Below are positions 45,876 through 59,669 of a stretch of 64,000 nt of DNA, in pieces. This DNA is from Rhizophlyctis rosea (lineage: Eukaryota; Chytridiomycota; Chytridiomycetes; Rhizophlyctidales; Rhizophlyctidaceae): positions 1-64,000 of the forward strand of contig JADGJC010000019.1 of the NCBI GenBank assembly GCA_027596075.1, written 5' to 3'. The position numbers were made by a program, and so were the translations under genes. The notes beneath the pieces are model-generated. The model was given only the letters and a program-made list of their open reading frames with translations. It was not told the DNA's origin and searched no databases. Numbering within the stretch: the first letter of the stretch is position 1; each line of letters begins with the position of its first letter.

Positions 45876-48800
45876 TTACTGAACAATAGCCTCAACCCTC
45901 TTCTTCTCCGTCGGCGTCAAATACTGCTCACATATTGCCCGGAATTTATTCGTATCTTGGGCTGCGCATGTTTTGAAGAAGTTGACCAGGTATTCCTGTT
46001 GGTGGGGCACATGGCGGAAGGGTAGATATTGATTAGATCAAGAGGCCAAACCATACATCGAAAGTAATGGATGCTAACAAAAATGGAAGACACAGAAGTA
46101 GGATATCCTCAGGCCAAAACAAAACACATCACACAAACCCAAAAGGTAAACGGACATGATCAACTCACCTTGATATCCGTCTGATAAATCGGATCCTCCC
46201 ACAAATCCGCATCAGCACCCTCCCAATCCGTCGCATCAATATCCACAATATCGCCCTCGTCCAGTGCATCTGAAAATAAAAAGGCGTCCACGCATCAGCC
46301 GTTTCCACACTACCCCATTTCCAAACCTCAAAACAAACCACGTCACCCCCAACCCTACGTATTCCTCACCTGACAAAAACTGGAATTTACTACTAGGATC
46401 CTCAACATCCTCCCAATCTCCTTCCTCCTCCTGCCACCAAAAAAAGCACATCACTACCCAACCAAAACCAAAAAGGCCCCGAAAACCACAAAAAACTCAC
46501 ATCCTCCGAATCAACCGGCGTATCCGTCTCCTCCACTCCCGGACCACCCAACGCCGCAAAACTCCTCAACCCAGCCTTGCCCATCGAACTCTCGAAATTC
46601 TCCACCAGGTCGTTGATGAGGACTTTGATTGCTTTCGCCGGGAAGGGGATGGTCGTGTATTGGTCTGGGTCTGGACCATACAATTTCAAATATTAAACGT
46701 TGTCCGACATTGTACAACGTCGTTGAGCATCATCAAAAATAGGCTTTGAGTGATACTTACTAGTTTTGCTTCGTGACCGTGTAATGATTTCTATTGATGG
46801 TCAAGAAGGGCAAGGGGATGCGCAGTCAACCAAGAAAAAGCGAGTAAGACGTCTGCCATTCATTCTTTCCAAGAACCATCTCCAACTCACTATCACTAGT
46901 CTGAATCAAATCACCTTTCACGGCGACATTGTTCAACCTCGGATCTCCGCTCACAAACAACCGCGCCATGGCAGTTATTCTGAGTCCAGCAACCAAAAAT
47001 CAGTCCAACATCTCAGCAGTACATGCAGCCTTTTCCTTCATAGTAAAGCAACTCACCCAACTTTGATAGAATAATACCCTTGAATATCCTTCGACAAATC
47101 ACACCAAGAATTCAGGAAAACATCCAAGCCGCTCCTCCCCCCAATCTGCAAATTCGACAAAAAATCCAGAACCGTCTCCATGTGCGAGTGGATCAGGTGG
47201 GCGAAGACGAGGACAAGCGTCTGCGGATAAGATGACAACCTGTCAGGGCGACATGCAAAAACATCAGAAAATGGCTGGAAAACCACTCCCTTACCTGAAT
47301 AAAGAACGACTCCTGAGCCGTACTCAAGCGTTCCGCAACAGCTCGCAAAAGGTCAGGAAGGACTGGTGCAAGTTCATTGCCGCCCTATCATATCCCCACA
47401 AACGAACTTCAGTTACTTCGTATCTACAACTCTCCATCCCTTCGATCCCAGCTCACCATCTGAATCAACTTCGTGATCAACCCCCCAACAAAGATCGACC
47501 CAGACTCCGTCTGCTGCGGAGCTAGCAATTTCGCCACAAACTGAATGGTGTAATGCAGGCCGTTGTTCGTTCCATCGTTCCTGTCATTTGAAAGGAAAGC
47601 ATAAGGTATATAAGTAAGACCCGCAAATACAGAATTCTCACTGTCCGCAAAAGCCGAATTCCTTACCACTGCACAATCCCAGCAAAGTCTCTCTGCACCA
47701 ATGATTTCAATGTGTCGCACCCGTTCTGCGAAATGATTTCATCATCATTATCACGTCCCCATCCCCAACATACAAACATGCACGCCCTCACCTGCAAAAT
47801 GGCACTCTCCTCAGACCCCAACAAAACCTGAATCACCAACGGGAACACCTCCCTCGAATACATCGGCGGACACGGCGTCGGCGCCGCCTTGATCAAAGAC
47901 GTCAAGATATCCAGAGCCATCTGCGCGTCCCCACACAAAATATCAATCAAAACTTGCGCACAAAAACGACCTAACAACCAATCCCTCCTCCAACATACCG
48001 CCGTAACTTCCGGCGCTTGCTGCACATTCACCGGCTGCAGCGCCTCCTTAATAGCAGGCATCATTCGCTCCTGGAACGCGCTCGTCATCGACTGGTTGCT
48101 GGCCAAAGCTTTTGCTAGATCCGTTATGATGTCGCTCATTACGAGATCTGTGAGTCGAAGCACGTCAGTACTATGGCACATCTCTACCTGAACGCGCGAG
48201 TGCCAGTTCCAACTCACCTGTAGCACCTTTAGCCCATGCCTCCAAAATTAGAGGTCCAATCAACCCTTCGCATTGTGCCGTAACCTCATCGTTGATCTGT
48301 CCAAACGCGATGACGCCGAGATCAGTCTCGAAACATCATATAAAGGACTCACAATATACGCACCTTAACAACACTCGCCAAAGTCTCCAACAACTGAATC
48401 AACGCCTCCTCCCCAGCTCCCGCCGCCAATTCGACGATACCATGGATAATGTCCCCGGCGTACGGTACAAGAGATTCCGACGGCAGATTGTCCCCGTAAC
48501 TGCAAGTTCAACATACCAGTAAGCACGGCAAGCTAATCAAAGCAACTCCGGAGAAATGAAGAAAAATATCAACATACTTCCTAATAGCCTTCAAAATCAA
48601 CAGCTTCACAACAGGAGAAGCACCCGCATGCTTCAACCCAGCCGCCGCAAAGTTCAAACACTGCTGCAACGCATCGGGCGGCGCCACAGACGCAAATTTG
48701 CTGGACGTCCATATGGCGCGGCCCTGTAGTAATGGGAAATCTAACGAAGCAACAGAATCAGCATCCCCTCCACGAACTCCTCTCCCCCATTACCCCACCA

Positions 48801-50759
48801 CCACAAAACCCCAACCTTACCTCCCCACTGCGCATCCTCCAAAATAACTCTCCAAACCATCTGCAAAGCATCAAACCCAACCCTCAACTCCCCCTCCTCA
48901 GCCTTATCGCACACCTCGCCACTCATCCTTCCCAAAGCGAGCAGACCCGCCTCATGGAGCTTCCACCAGTTCTTATCGCCACTTGCACGCAGTTTCGTGC
49001 CTTCTTCGAAGAGTTGGGCGGAGGCTATGCACAGTGCCTGGACGGTTTCACTGGCGAAGGGGCCGTCGACTAGTGCCTGTATTTTAAAGTGAGTTTGATC
49101 CTGCAGGAGGGAAGAAACTTCGAAAACCGAAATACGAACCACTAGCAGTTCGTCAACAGCGACGCGGACATTGAACGTCATGGCTTCCTCTTCGTCGTCT
49201 TGAATGAATTGATTCATGTCATGTGCCCACCGGTCTTGCTGCAAAGGACATCAATCATCTGCATCAGTACCATTCCTGCTTACAGAAAACAACCCATTCG
49301 TTGATATGACTCCAAACACCCACCATCTCCGTGGTAACCTGCATATACCCCAACACAACCCCTAACAACTGCTTCATAAAGTCCGTTGGCGCCCTCCGAT
49401 CGCTCGCCTTCGACGCTGTAGTAAACATGGCCCGAATATGCAGCTTCTTCGTCGCCCGGAACTGTACAGTTTCCAAAAACTGCAGAAGCTCATAGACAAG
49501 ACTGTCCAAATTGATAATGTGACCGTCTGAGTCAACATCCTCTTCCCCGTCATCGTCCTCGGCATTAACCCGCTCGGCCATGTACCGAGGTTGGAGGTTC
49601 AGAAGGTGGTTCCAGACTGGTTCGAGGAAGGTGGTGATGAAGGGTGTCATTTGTTTGGAGAACTCTTTCATGAGTTTTACGATCGTCTACGGATGATCTT
49701 GTGATATTAGCCTCTTCCTCGCAAGTGGTGTGGTCAGACAATGAGACTCACCTGCAACACTTGATGTTTGATGGCGATACTATCGGCTGGGGTGTCGGTC
49801 ACGGCCAAGATCTTCTGGAAAGCCTCCATCCATGAGGGAAGCAGCGGCTCCAAGTATTGGCTCGTAATATTCTCATCTTCCATCATGTACAGCGAACTAG
49901 CATATTCTCGGAAGATCATCAACGATCGTGCACGAACGCTGGAAGAGTACGTCTGCATTTTCCAGTTAGATTCACCTTCTTCCGTAGGTTCATGACAAGA
50001 GCCATTTCTGATACGCACAGTGTCCGCAACAAAGATACGGTAGAGTTCTGGAATGAGAATAGGTGCAACCTGCAGGAAATGCTGGTCTGCCAAATTGTCC
50101 GCCACAAACTCGCTCAGCACGCGCATGGTTCCGTGCACGTGGTCAGGAGTTCCACTTTTCAGATTGTGTAGAAGGACGTCAAAGAGGTTTTCCCATGGGG
50201 TTGGCCAATCCATTGTTGCGATCTTCGCTACTGCGAAACCCTGGTATGTAATAAGTCAGGTTTGACTTAGATGTGGAGCATACAGCAGAAGCACGACGTA
50301 CTATTGTGACGCGAATTTTGCTCAACGGATCCGCTAGCCCGGCCAGGATGGTGGATCGCACGGCGACTTTGACCTTTTGAGGTATTTCAGTTGGCTTGCC
50401 ACGTGCGATGTGCGAGGGTTTCAACTCTGGGAAGAACCATTTACCTGTTCAGGAGGCTCCGGCCCTACAAAAGTTCTGTCAGCTTTCGGCGACCAATTTG
50501 TATCCATATAATTCTTCAAAGATATGGCCGCCAATTGACGTTCAGCAAATGGGGTCGCTTGGTTCAAAGCGATGTTTGTCAAAGACAGTGGGAATTCTAC
50601 TCGATCTCATCGTAAGTTGACAGCTTGATGTCAAGTGGAGACGCGATGAAACCCACCTCGGTGGTGCGTGAGCTCTTTCATTGCCGCTTCCGCGGCGGAG
50701 CGAGTATTTGTGTCCGGTGAGAAACATTGTGACAGGGTTGTGAATATATTTTGGTCCAT
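45876..50759 (-). CDS. Importin-9 / Kap114-type karyopherin beta, multi-exon
   Basis: Nuclear import receptor for histones and TATA-binding protein. First ATG with good context is 50759 (MDQNIFTTLSQCFSP). The exons follow importin-9 order. Early in the order is SKIRVTI, then DWPTPWENLFDVLLHNLKSG and HVHGTMRVLSEFVAD, matching the Imp9 'HGAMRVL.EF' repeat, and APILIPELYRIF. Next come QFLETVQFRATKKLHIR, the VVLGYMQVTTEMV repeat, ALVDGPFASETVQ and PVNVQQAPEVTAVCWR. Last is an acidic stretch ending DADLWEDPIYQTDIK, EYLVNFFKTCAAQDTNKFRA, then CEQYLTPTEKKRVEAIVQ before stop TAA 45876-45878. At least twelve introns of 50-110 bp. HEAT-repeat texture throughout; the acidic insert is typical of this receptor. 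N-terminal importin-beta domain is present but spread over small exons near 50400-50759. Confidence 0.85.
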
Positions 50760-51109
50760 TGCGCCTGTTCCCAACATGATCTTGACAAGCCTGGGCTGAC
50801 TGAGATGGGGAAGAGCAGCTTGAAATGAAATGTGCTGCGGGAAATTCATTGGGGAGGAGGTGGCGCGTGACTCATGATGACAGCTGGTAGTGTCCGATAT
50901 GTCTGGACATATCTATTTTTGGGTTGTACAGATGTCATTCATAGGCGCGACACGTTCCATAAGGTTATTAGTAATCAACCATCAAGACCATCGGACCTCC
51001 GCGTTTTCCTGTTTTCCCGTTCCCAACACCTCCGTCTTCCCATAAATACCCTGTGTAGTCCTCCAACTCCCCGCACACCCACAACTCCCCCCTCCTTTCT
51101 CAAGTCACC
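50760..51109. promoter_or_regulatory. Divergent promoter region (importin-9 / GST)
   Basis: 350 bp between two divergent starts. A TATA-like CATAAATACC (51041-51050) lies about 60 bp before the GST ATG. Confidence 0.4.
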
Positions 51110-52063
51110 ATGAGCGCAGAGTCTACTCCCTCTCTAATCGTACATCACCTGAACAACAGCAGGTCGCAAAGGATCCTCTGGTTGCTAGAAGAACTGCAGG
51201 TACAGTACTCCCATCCTGTCATCTCCATCTCGCCAATTGACACCGCTGACGCGCCGCACAAAACCAGGTCCCATACACTCTCAAGAAATATCAACGTCAA
51301 CCAAATCACAAAGCTCCTCCAGAACTCTTTGCCATCCATCCCCTGGGAAAATCTCCCGTCATTACGGACGGTGACATCACGGGTGAGTAAATTGGCACTT
51401 CTTGCACCGTCTATCAAAATTCACAATTCGCTCATAACAAAATATATAATCACAGTCGCAGAAACCGGCGCAATCATCGAATACATCGTCTCCAAGTACG
51501 GCAATGGCCGCCTCATCCCAACCGGTGAAGCCGATAAACGCAAATGCACTTATTGGCTGCACTTCACCGAGGGCTCACTGATGGTACGGCATTGCCTGCA
51601 CAGACCAAAGGTTGCATCTGCCTTAAATGAACTCTAACACCCTGTATCCATTCCAGCCATACCTGGTCCAAAAACTCATTGCAAACATCGTTCCAACCCA
51701 AACACCCTTCTTCATCCGCCCCGTCGCAAAAGCAGTCATGGGCGGCGTGGAAAGCAATCTCCTTGATCCTGAGGTGAATCATTCCCTTCTTTGCCAAGCT
51801 CTCTCCTCTTCTCACACCCTTCAACACAGATCAAAAACCACCTAAACTTCATCGAATCTCAACTCCCTGAAGGCGGCTACTTCGCCGGCCCAGACCTCTC
51901 AGTTGCAGACGTCATGCTCTCCTTCCCGCTGGAAGCTTGCGAGGCACAAGGACGGGGCGAATTGGGTCCCAAATGCAAGGAATGGTTGAAGAGGATTCAT
52001 GCGCGTGATGCGTACAAGAAAGCTTTGGAAAAGGGCGGGGACTATGCTTATGCCAAGATGTAA
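51110..52063 (+). CDS. Glutathione S-transferase, Ure2p/GTT1-like fungal class, five exons
   Basis: Cytosolic detoxification or stress enzyme. Exons 51110-51199, 51268-51382, 51456-51583, 51657-51773 and 51830-52063 join to 227 aa, all in phase. The N-domain reads LIVHHLNNSRSQRILWLLEEL then, across the first intron, VPYTLKKYQRQP, and a PLGKSPVITDG block (cis-Pro). TVAETGAIIEYIVSKYGNGRLIP carries the 'E(S/T)GAI..Y' glutathione box. The C-domain has YWLHFTEGSLM and GGYFAGPDLSVADVMLSFPLEA with the N-capping box. The Asn/Ser near residue 16 (NNSRSQR) fits the fungal GTT1 type rather than a catalytic Tyr. Shares little identity with the GST at 26889, so it is a different class. Confidence 0.92.
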
Positions 52064-52533
52064 ATTGGCTTCCGAAAATGTCAAGTATGTATATAATTTT
52101 AGTTGATCCGTCATTGTCGAAAAGAGAATATATGTGTAAAAAAGGAAGCACGTCCAAACGCATTCCATGCACCATTACAGTCCAAGTACAGCCCCAAGAA
52201 GCGGATGCCAAGAGCCAGCAAAAATCCCACTTGTATCACTTTCAACCTTTCCAATTCTATGAACTTGAAAAATAAACATTCAATCAAGCGCATACCCTTC
52301 CATCCTCCTACCTACGGCTAAACCAAAATCCTTCCATTTAACCCCGACCCTTTCCATCTTCCCCCAAAAAATCTCCCAAACCCCTAACCATAAATACAAT
52401 TCAAAAAAAGGCAATAACATATCGTGGAGGTTGGTCCATTGCGGCCTAAAATTCCCTCCCCCACCCACCCGGACCCGTGCCATTCTATTAGAAATCCTGT
52501 AATGGCAAAAATTGGGAAGAGGGATGAGGAATA
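52064..52533. other. Intergenic, between convergent GST and PKA genes
   Basis: AATAAA near 52270 may serve the GST transcript. No gene is seen. Confidence 0.35.
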
Positions 52534-54231
<1,698 letters not shown>

Positions 54232-55358
54232 CTATCTGTGGAAGCGAGTGCAGGTAAGCGGCTGGGTGACATGCTGCGGCCATGGTCTTTGCATTATGCT
54301 TCACAGGGCGGTGAGACTCACCTCGGGCACTTTTCGCCGGCAACAAACCGTTCACTTGGTTGGCTCTTCGTTGAAGACTGGTAAGTAGGTAAGCCGGGGT
54401 TAGCCCAAGACTGTTTCCACGTTCAATGCACCAGGGTCCAGAGAGCCGACGAGCGAGCGAAAAGCAAGTGGGTTACGCCAGATGGAAGAGACCCCGTACG
54501 GCGACACGACCCCAACACCAACAAAAACTAGGCTAATCGAAAAGGGCCGCTGGTAGAGCTTGTAAAGGGAAAGTTTGAGTATGGACTTATGATAAATGGG
54601 AAGATGGTTGACCGCAAAGAACAGCCGATTGCCCCAACCGCAGAGGTGTGGGAGGGAGATGGCACGTTATTGCCCCGTACTGTTTACTTTCTGTGTGGGA
54701 GTTGTCCCTTGTGCGTGGTTGGCCGTTATGGGGCGCTGGATTGCTCGTAGGCTAATAGTATGTCCGCCGATTCCGGTAATATGTAATATCCTAGCCCCCG
54801 TTATGTTACACTAACATATAGCATGCACCTGTTATGCTATCAGATGGTAAGTGTTACGTTGTGAGCCAAAGATAGCACTGCAGCAAGCTCCGAGCTAGGG
54901 AGTGAGTGAGAGCCAGTGGGTAGAGTGACGCCACACCCTCGCATGGACGTGGACCCGACCAGAGTAAATTGTGTAGTGAGAAGGCTTGGTGGGCTTGTGT
55001 GGCTTGGGGGGCTTCCATTAGCCCCACCGCAGAAGCCCATTCCATCAACTGGGTTTTCAGGGTCCTTACCCAGGAGTCAGGACTTGCCAATGGGACGTCG
55101 AGTGCAAAACGGATGCGTCGCGTTTCGTCGCCTTCAATTTTGTCGATATGTGCTACATAGATAAAGATATTCGCGACAGGTATTGAACCAACACGGACTG
55201 TCTGGTACCAAGTGGTTGGACACCTTGCCGTGGCCATTTTTATTCGTACATTACGCACATCTGCAACGACTTGGACTTCTTTTCCTCTGTATGTGCGTTA
55301 CACCTGGAATTCGAGGCAGTTTGGACAGTTCAAGACTCATAGTGGTCCAGGCTATTTA
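54232..55358. other. Non-coding interval
   Basis: About 1.1 kb upstream of the PKA gene with no gene-like frame. The minus-strand frame at 54854-55258 has no domain. Confidence 0.4.
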
Positions 55359-56519
55359 TTACCACACCGCCGTGTCTCGCACTAACAGCTCGCCCCTCCC
55401 ACGCAATGAGCTAATGCACTTCATCAACTGCTTATATCCCGCATAAAATCTTTCCTCTCTATCCATATCACCATCACTCCCCAGCCCTTCTTCCTTCCCA
55501 TCAGGTCCAAAGCACTCCGGATAAATAACCCGCTCATGCTCCTCAGAATTGTCTTCCCAATCAAAATGCAGCTCATCAGCCAAAAGGGCAATCCACTCTA
55601 TAAAGGTAGGGGCTGTAGGTTTCAATTCGTGGCTATGGAGGGCATTGTATTCTATTCGAACAATCTCGCCATATCGCTTCCCGCCATCGCCTGCTGTGCT
55701 TGGGGGTGTGCAATTGATGAAAAAATCCGTTTTGCGGCGTGAGGTCTCCTCCCTGGGGGTAAATGTGGCAATTCGAAGGTAAAAGCTTTGGGTACCACTA
55801 TATTGGTGGATGTGGAAGCCGCCCGACCAGCGAGAGTCTGTTGGGTTACGTTTGGTATTTTGCCAGTTGGTTTGAAGTTGTATGGGGAAGTTGTAAGGTG
55901 GTGCCGTGGGTGGCAAGATTGTGATGCCACATGCGGCGAGCATTTTGCGGATGTCTCGCTTTGTTGTGGACGTGGCGCGATCGAAGAAGGTCAGGAAGGT
56001 AAGGGCGTCGAGTGGAAGGGTGGGTGCGGTGATGGTATGAGGGTTGGGGAATGCCGATTCGATTTTTGGGAAGGGAGGGACCGGTAACAGTGTCCACGGT
56101 GCGGGATGGGAGATGATGGATTTGGAAAGAGGGGGGCGCATTTTGGGCGGTATGAGGGCTTGGCAGAGGAGAGTCGTTTCACGTTTGACAGTGTGGAAGA
56201 CCTTCAAAACAAGATCCCGGCGTGATTTCCCGGCTTTGGGCATGAAGACAGGAAAACTGGGTGCGCTACTCTGGTCTGGATCCAGTGCTTTCAGCATCGC
56301 CTGTATTCTCGAGTTCAGATGACTTTTGCTGTCAGTCATCACGAAATCATCCCCAGCTCTTCGTGTTGCCGGCAACCCTAGATGTACCCGCCAACTCCGG
56401 CCCGCCCTTGACAAGAGGACCAGCTGTTCTAGGTCCAGTAAGTCAAAAATATACAACCAGACATCGTTTGAACCTGGTAAGGGAGCGGCAAGAGATTGCT
56501 TGACGATGCTTGATGACAT
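55359..56519 (-). CDS. F-box-like hypothetical protein (386 aa, intronless)
   Basis: A single exon with a clean ATG, unlike its multi-intron neighbours. Residues about 18-50 (NDVWLYIFDLLDLEQLVLLS, then RAGRSWRVHL) look like an F-box core, followed by a basic linker. The rest, about 330 aa, holds no known repeat; LLADELHFDWEDNSEEHERV and a Glu/Asp-rich C-terminus are notable. If the F-box call holds it would be a second SCF adaptor in this window, but the pattern is weak. The lack of introns could reflect a retrocopy or simply a young gene; no poly(A) remnant or flanking duplication is seen. Confidence 0.6.
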   Translation of the reverse strand: MSSSIVKQSLAAPLPGSNDVWLYIFDLLDLEQLVLLSRAGRSWRVHLGLPATRRAGDDFVMTDSKSHLNSRIQAMLKALDPDQSSAPSFPVFMPKAGKSRRDLVLKVFHTVKRETTLLCQALIPPKMRPPLSKSIISHPAPWTLLPVPPFPKIESAFPNPHTITAPTLPLDALTFLTFFDRATSTTKRDIRKMLAACGITILPPTAPPYNFPIQLQTNWQNTKRNPTDSRWSGGFHIHQYSGTQSFYLRIATFTPREETSRRKTDFFINCTPPSTAGDGGKRYGEIVRIEYNALHSHELKPTAPTFIEWIALLADELHFDWEDNSEEHERVIYPECFGPDGKEEGLGSDGDMDREERFYAGYKQLMKCISSLRGRGELLVRDTAVW

Positions 56520-56862
56520 TGCAGTGCTGAGTGCGGAGTGCGGTATATGGGAGTAATAAGCGTGTAGGTGCTTGTTGCATCCAAGTTTGTGATACGGACA
56601 AGTGGAAGATGTCGACTACCTACCTATCTACAATTTGACCAGAATTTTGACAAGAGACAGTAGAGACTAGAGTGACAGGATGGGTCCCGCGCCGGGCCCA
56701 GCCCCAGGGCCGTCTGCCAGCTAGGTTGGCTATCTATTGGATATGGGTGCTAACAATAGCACCATATGAATTGTTGAGGTGCACCCTCCTTCCCACCCCA
56801 TCTGCTTCCAATCTTCAGTTGCAATCGCGTCAACCACACCTGCATACGAAACTCCAAAGGAA
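56520..56862. promoter_or_regulatory. Divergent promoter region (F-box-like / proline-rich gene)
   Basis: 343 bp between divergent starts; no named motif seen. Confidence 0.3.
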
Positions 56863-58666
56863 ATGCAACCACAACAACAGCGTGGCTTTTACGGCAACCA
56901 AGGGCGTGGGATCACCCGACCGCCTGTCCGCCACGGTATGTTGCCGTTCTCTGGATCTTTTTAGCCCATGCGGGCACAAAGGTGTTGACAATATGGACGA
57001 TAGCCCCAATGGTCAGGAACCAACCGACAGATTTCATCCCGCAAAACCCAAGTCTGAGCTTTTATGAAGTGACGTATCACGAAGTGACTCAACACTCTCC
57101 ACTGTCATCGTCACCGCAAAGTCCCACCAAATTTCTCCAAAGGCCGCACCAAACACCCTCACCCCCTATCCCACGCACTCAATATGACCAGATGATCTCC
57201 CAACGCCCGCCCATTGCGCCAACACCCACCCGTTCCATCATTGGTGCTCCAACCAACCTCTACCGCCGCTCTGAAAGCCCGCCCTACGCCGCACCCGCAG
57301 AAGGCTATGACGTTCCAAGCGCGGCAGGCCGAGCGTACCTCGCCAACTTCGTGACAAGGACTCAGACCGAGACAAAGGCACCGTTGCCCTGAAGGAACTC
57401 CTGCAAGGCCTTGGGTCCAGCATTCCCGCTCACTGGGGCCCCGTCGACAAGCCGAAATTCGATCACTTGGGACGGGAGCGGAAACAGGATGATTTTGACA
57501 AGAGGGTGTGGGATGAGGAGGGCGATGGGTTTTGCGTCTTCATTTACGGGGTACGAATTCCAGATTCATCTCGATTCCTGATGGGACGACAAGTATCTGA
57601 GTTTGTTCCATACTGCCCAGCTTCCATACGGCTGCACGCGCGACGACTTGTGGGACTTGAACGATGACCTGAAACTGGACGCGATGGACATGCGCGTCGC
57701 GGTATCATGCGTAACACTGGTTCATCAACGTATCGGAATTTGATCATTCCCCAATTTAGGAAAACGACCAAACCCGTCCATTGGGCATCGGTCTTGGGCT
57801 CTTCCGGACGGAGGAAGCCGCGCAAGCTGCCCTCGGTGAGTTGAACATTGCAGCGAGATCTGCAGCGGAAAGAAGTGACAGGCGGGCTCTTCCCTCCATC
57901 TGTACGTGCACTAGTTGCTCTGGAAGGCTACACGACCTGCAACCGCGTCCTCAGCGCCTCACGCCAATTCCAGTGGCCCATCCGCTACGATGCGGCGAAA
58001 TTGGTTCGGTTCTGGGGTCCAGGTGGTTTCGACAACGACAACAACTTCGACGACGTCCATCCTGCCCGAGGCTACTCTCCATTGATACGTGAGAAACCTT
58101 CTCCTCCTCCGCTTCCCGCGCGGACGCCCACGCCACCCGTTTGGCCGCGTCGTGCCGATACCCCCATGAGGTCATTGGAGGAGATGACGAGGACGAAGGG
58201 TAATGGGAGCGTGCAGGTGAAGATGCAGGAGGAGAAGGAGGGGAAAGAAGATGAGGGCCAGCAGAGGAAGAGGGAGAAGGAGGAAGCGAAAGCAAAGGAT
58301 TTGGGGGATGGGATGAATTTCGCCATGTCGATGACTGCTGCTCCTGCACCGGTGCCTTCTCGTCCGTCTTCGGGTGCGGAGAAGAGGTTGTGGTCCCGTC
58401 GTTCGGATACGCCCGTGAGATCCAGGGGTGACATGTGGAGGATGCAGAGTGACGAAGGTGTGAAGGAGAAGGAGAGGGAGAACGTGAAGGAAAGACAGGA
58501 AGAGGTGGAGGATAGGAAGAACGTCTCTGCTGCTCCTACTGCATCTGTTGCGGCACCAGTGCCTGCTCGTCCGTCGTCAGGTGCGGGCAAGGTGGCGTGG
58601 CCGCGTCGTACGGGTACGCCAGTGATGTCTTTGGATGAGATGACGAGGATGAAGGCGGGGGTTTAG
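56863..58666 (+). CDS. Proline-rich hypothetical protein with three C-terminal repeats
   Basis: Not recognised. Proposed start ATG 56863 (MQPQQQRGFYGNQGRGITRP). An intron (about 56937-57003, GTATGT..ATAG) leads to a Pro/Ser/Gln-rich exon with PMVRNQPTDFIPQNPSLSFY. Next is an acidic region (DKGTVALKELLQGLG, then QDDFDKRVWDEEGDGFCVF), a KYLSLFHTAQLPYGCTRDDL exon, TRPLGIGLGLFRTEEAAQ, and the last exon with EVTGGLFPPSVRALVALEGY. The C-terminus holds three copies of a unit of about 30-35 aa: P.P(A/S)R.......(W)(P/S)RR.(D/G)TP(M/V)(R/M)S..(E/D)M.RM. Copies lie near 58100-58200, 58345-58445 and 58545-58655, separated by charged Lys/Glu-rich linkers. The frame changes near 57340 without a clear intron, so a joint or an indel there is unresolved. 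Confidence 0.5.
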
Positions 58667-59669
58667 GGAGTGTCGTGTAGGGGCTTGTTTGGAGGGATTG
58701 TTCGCGAATCGGGAGGGAATCGATAGTAGGGTTATTAGTGTGGGGTGTGCGTATTTGTGCTAGGGTTGTCCTGGATAGGCAATATTTGCAAAAAGTGAAA
58801 TAAGAACATATCATTTTGCTGTATGAGTATCGTCAATGTGACTGAAAGAGTTTTGAATTTGTACAGTTTTGCATGACTATCTTCTTGTGTTGGTATCGAA
58901 AGACAGTACTCCCCCCTTCTCGGGAGAAAGGTCAAAAGCGTGTGGGGTTTCAGGCAACCTCAGACGAGTCTACACAACAGATGTCAACTTATCAACGCTC
59001 CGATCACTACCGTTTTCTCACTAGGTAGTCACACAAGGAAGACACCAGGCTCACAAAAGACAGGGATCAGACAACGGCACGAGACGACTTGAAATTCTTC
59101 GAAATGTTGAGCGAATGAAATGAAAAGTTAGGACCTTTCAGAAAAGTGATGACTAATCATACGGAAAAGCCACATATACAATCACATGACCGCCACATAT
59201 GGGTTTGGTACAGAAGAAGATCTATTAGTGAGTACCAAGCCACACTGAAATGTCACCTTTCATGAAATTCACGTGAATTGAATGGAAACGAAAAGAAGGC
59301 ACTTTTCGCGAAAAGTCCGACCCCTAACAAAAGAGCTAACGTGGATAGAGCCACTTGTGATGTTCTGGTGGCCAGGAGAAAACGGGAATGACTCGAAATT
59401 GTGTTCAATTCGCTACCTATATGGTTGTGTAAAAACGAGGATGGATAGACTAGAGGCGTTAAACAAAACGCAAAGGCGAGGTTGGCTCCTAGCATTCGTT
59501 CAGTGTCAAAGGCTCTTATGAGATCTTGTTCCACCCCATTCATGTGTCGAGCTTAAACTGTCTTGCAACCTGTCAGAGATTCGTGGAATAGCATAGTAAA
59601 CGAAAGCATGATAACAGCAGTCATTCGTGTATAGCAGTCTCCAACAGCGTTTTCACGATCTCCCTAGAC
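58667..59669. other. Non-coding interval
   Basis: About 1 kb with only short frames. It must contain the promoter of the membrane-propeller gene. Nothing else is recognised. Confidence 0.4.

Noticed and set aside
55165..55225. Minus-strand GGTTCAATACC, resembling a tRNA B-box
   Set aside because: No acceptor stem, D-arm or anticodon arm folds around it.
54854..55258. 134-codon minus-strand frame
   Set aside because: No domain, no exon neighbours and low-complexity ends; probably chance.
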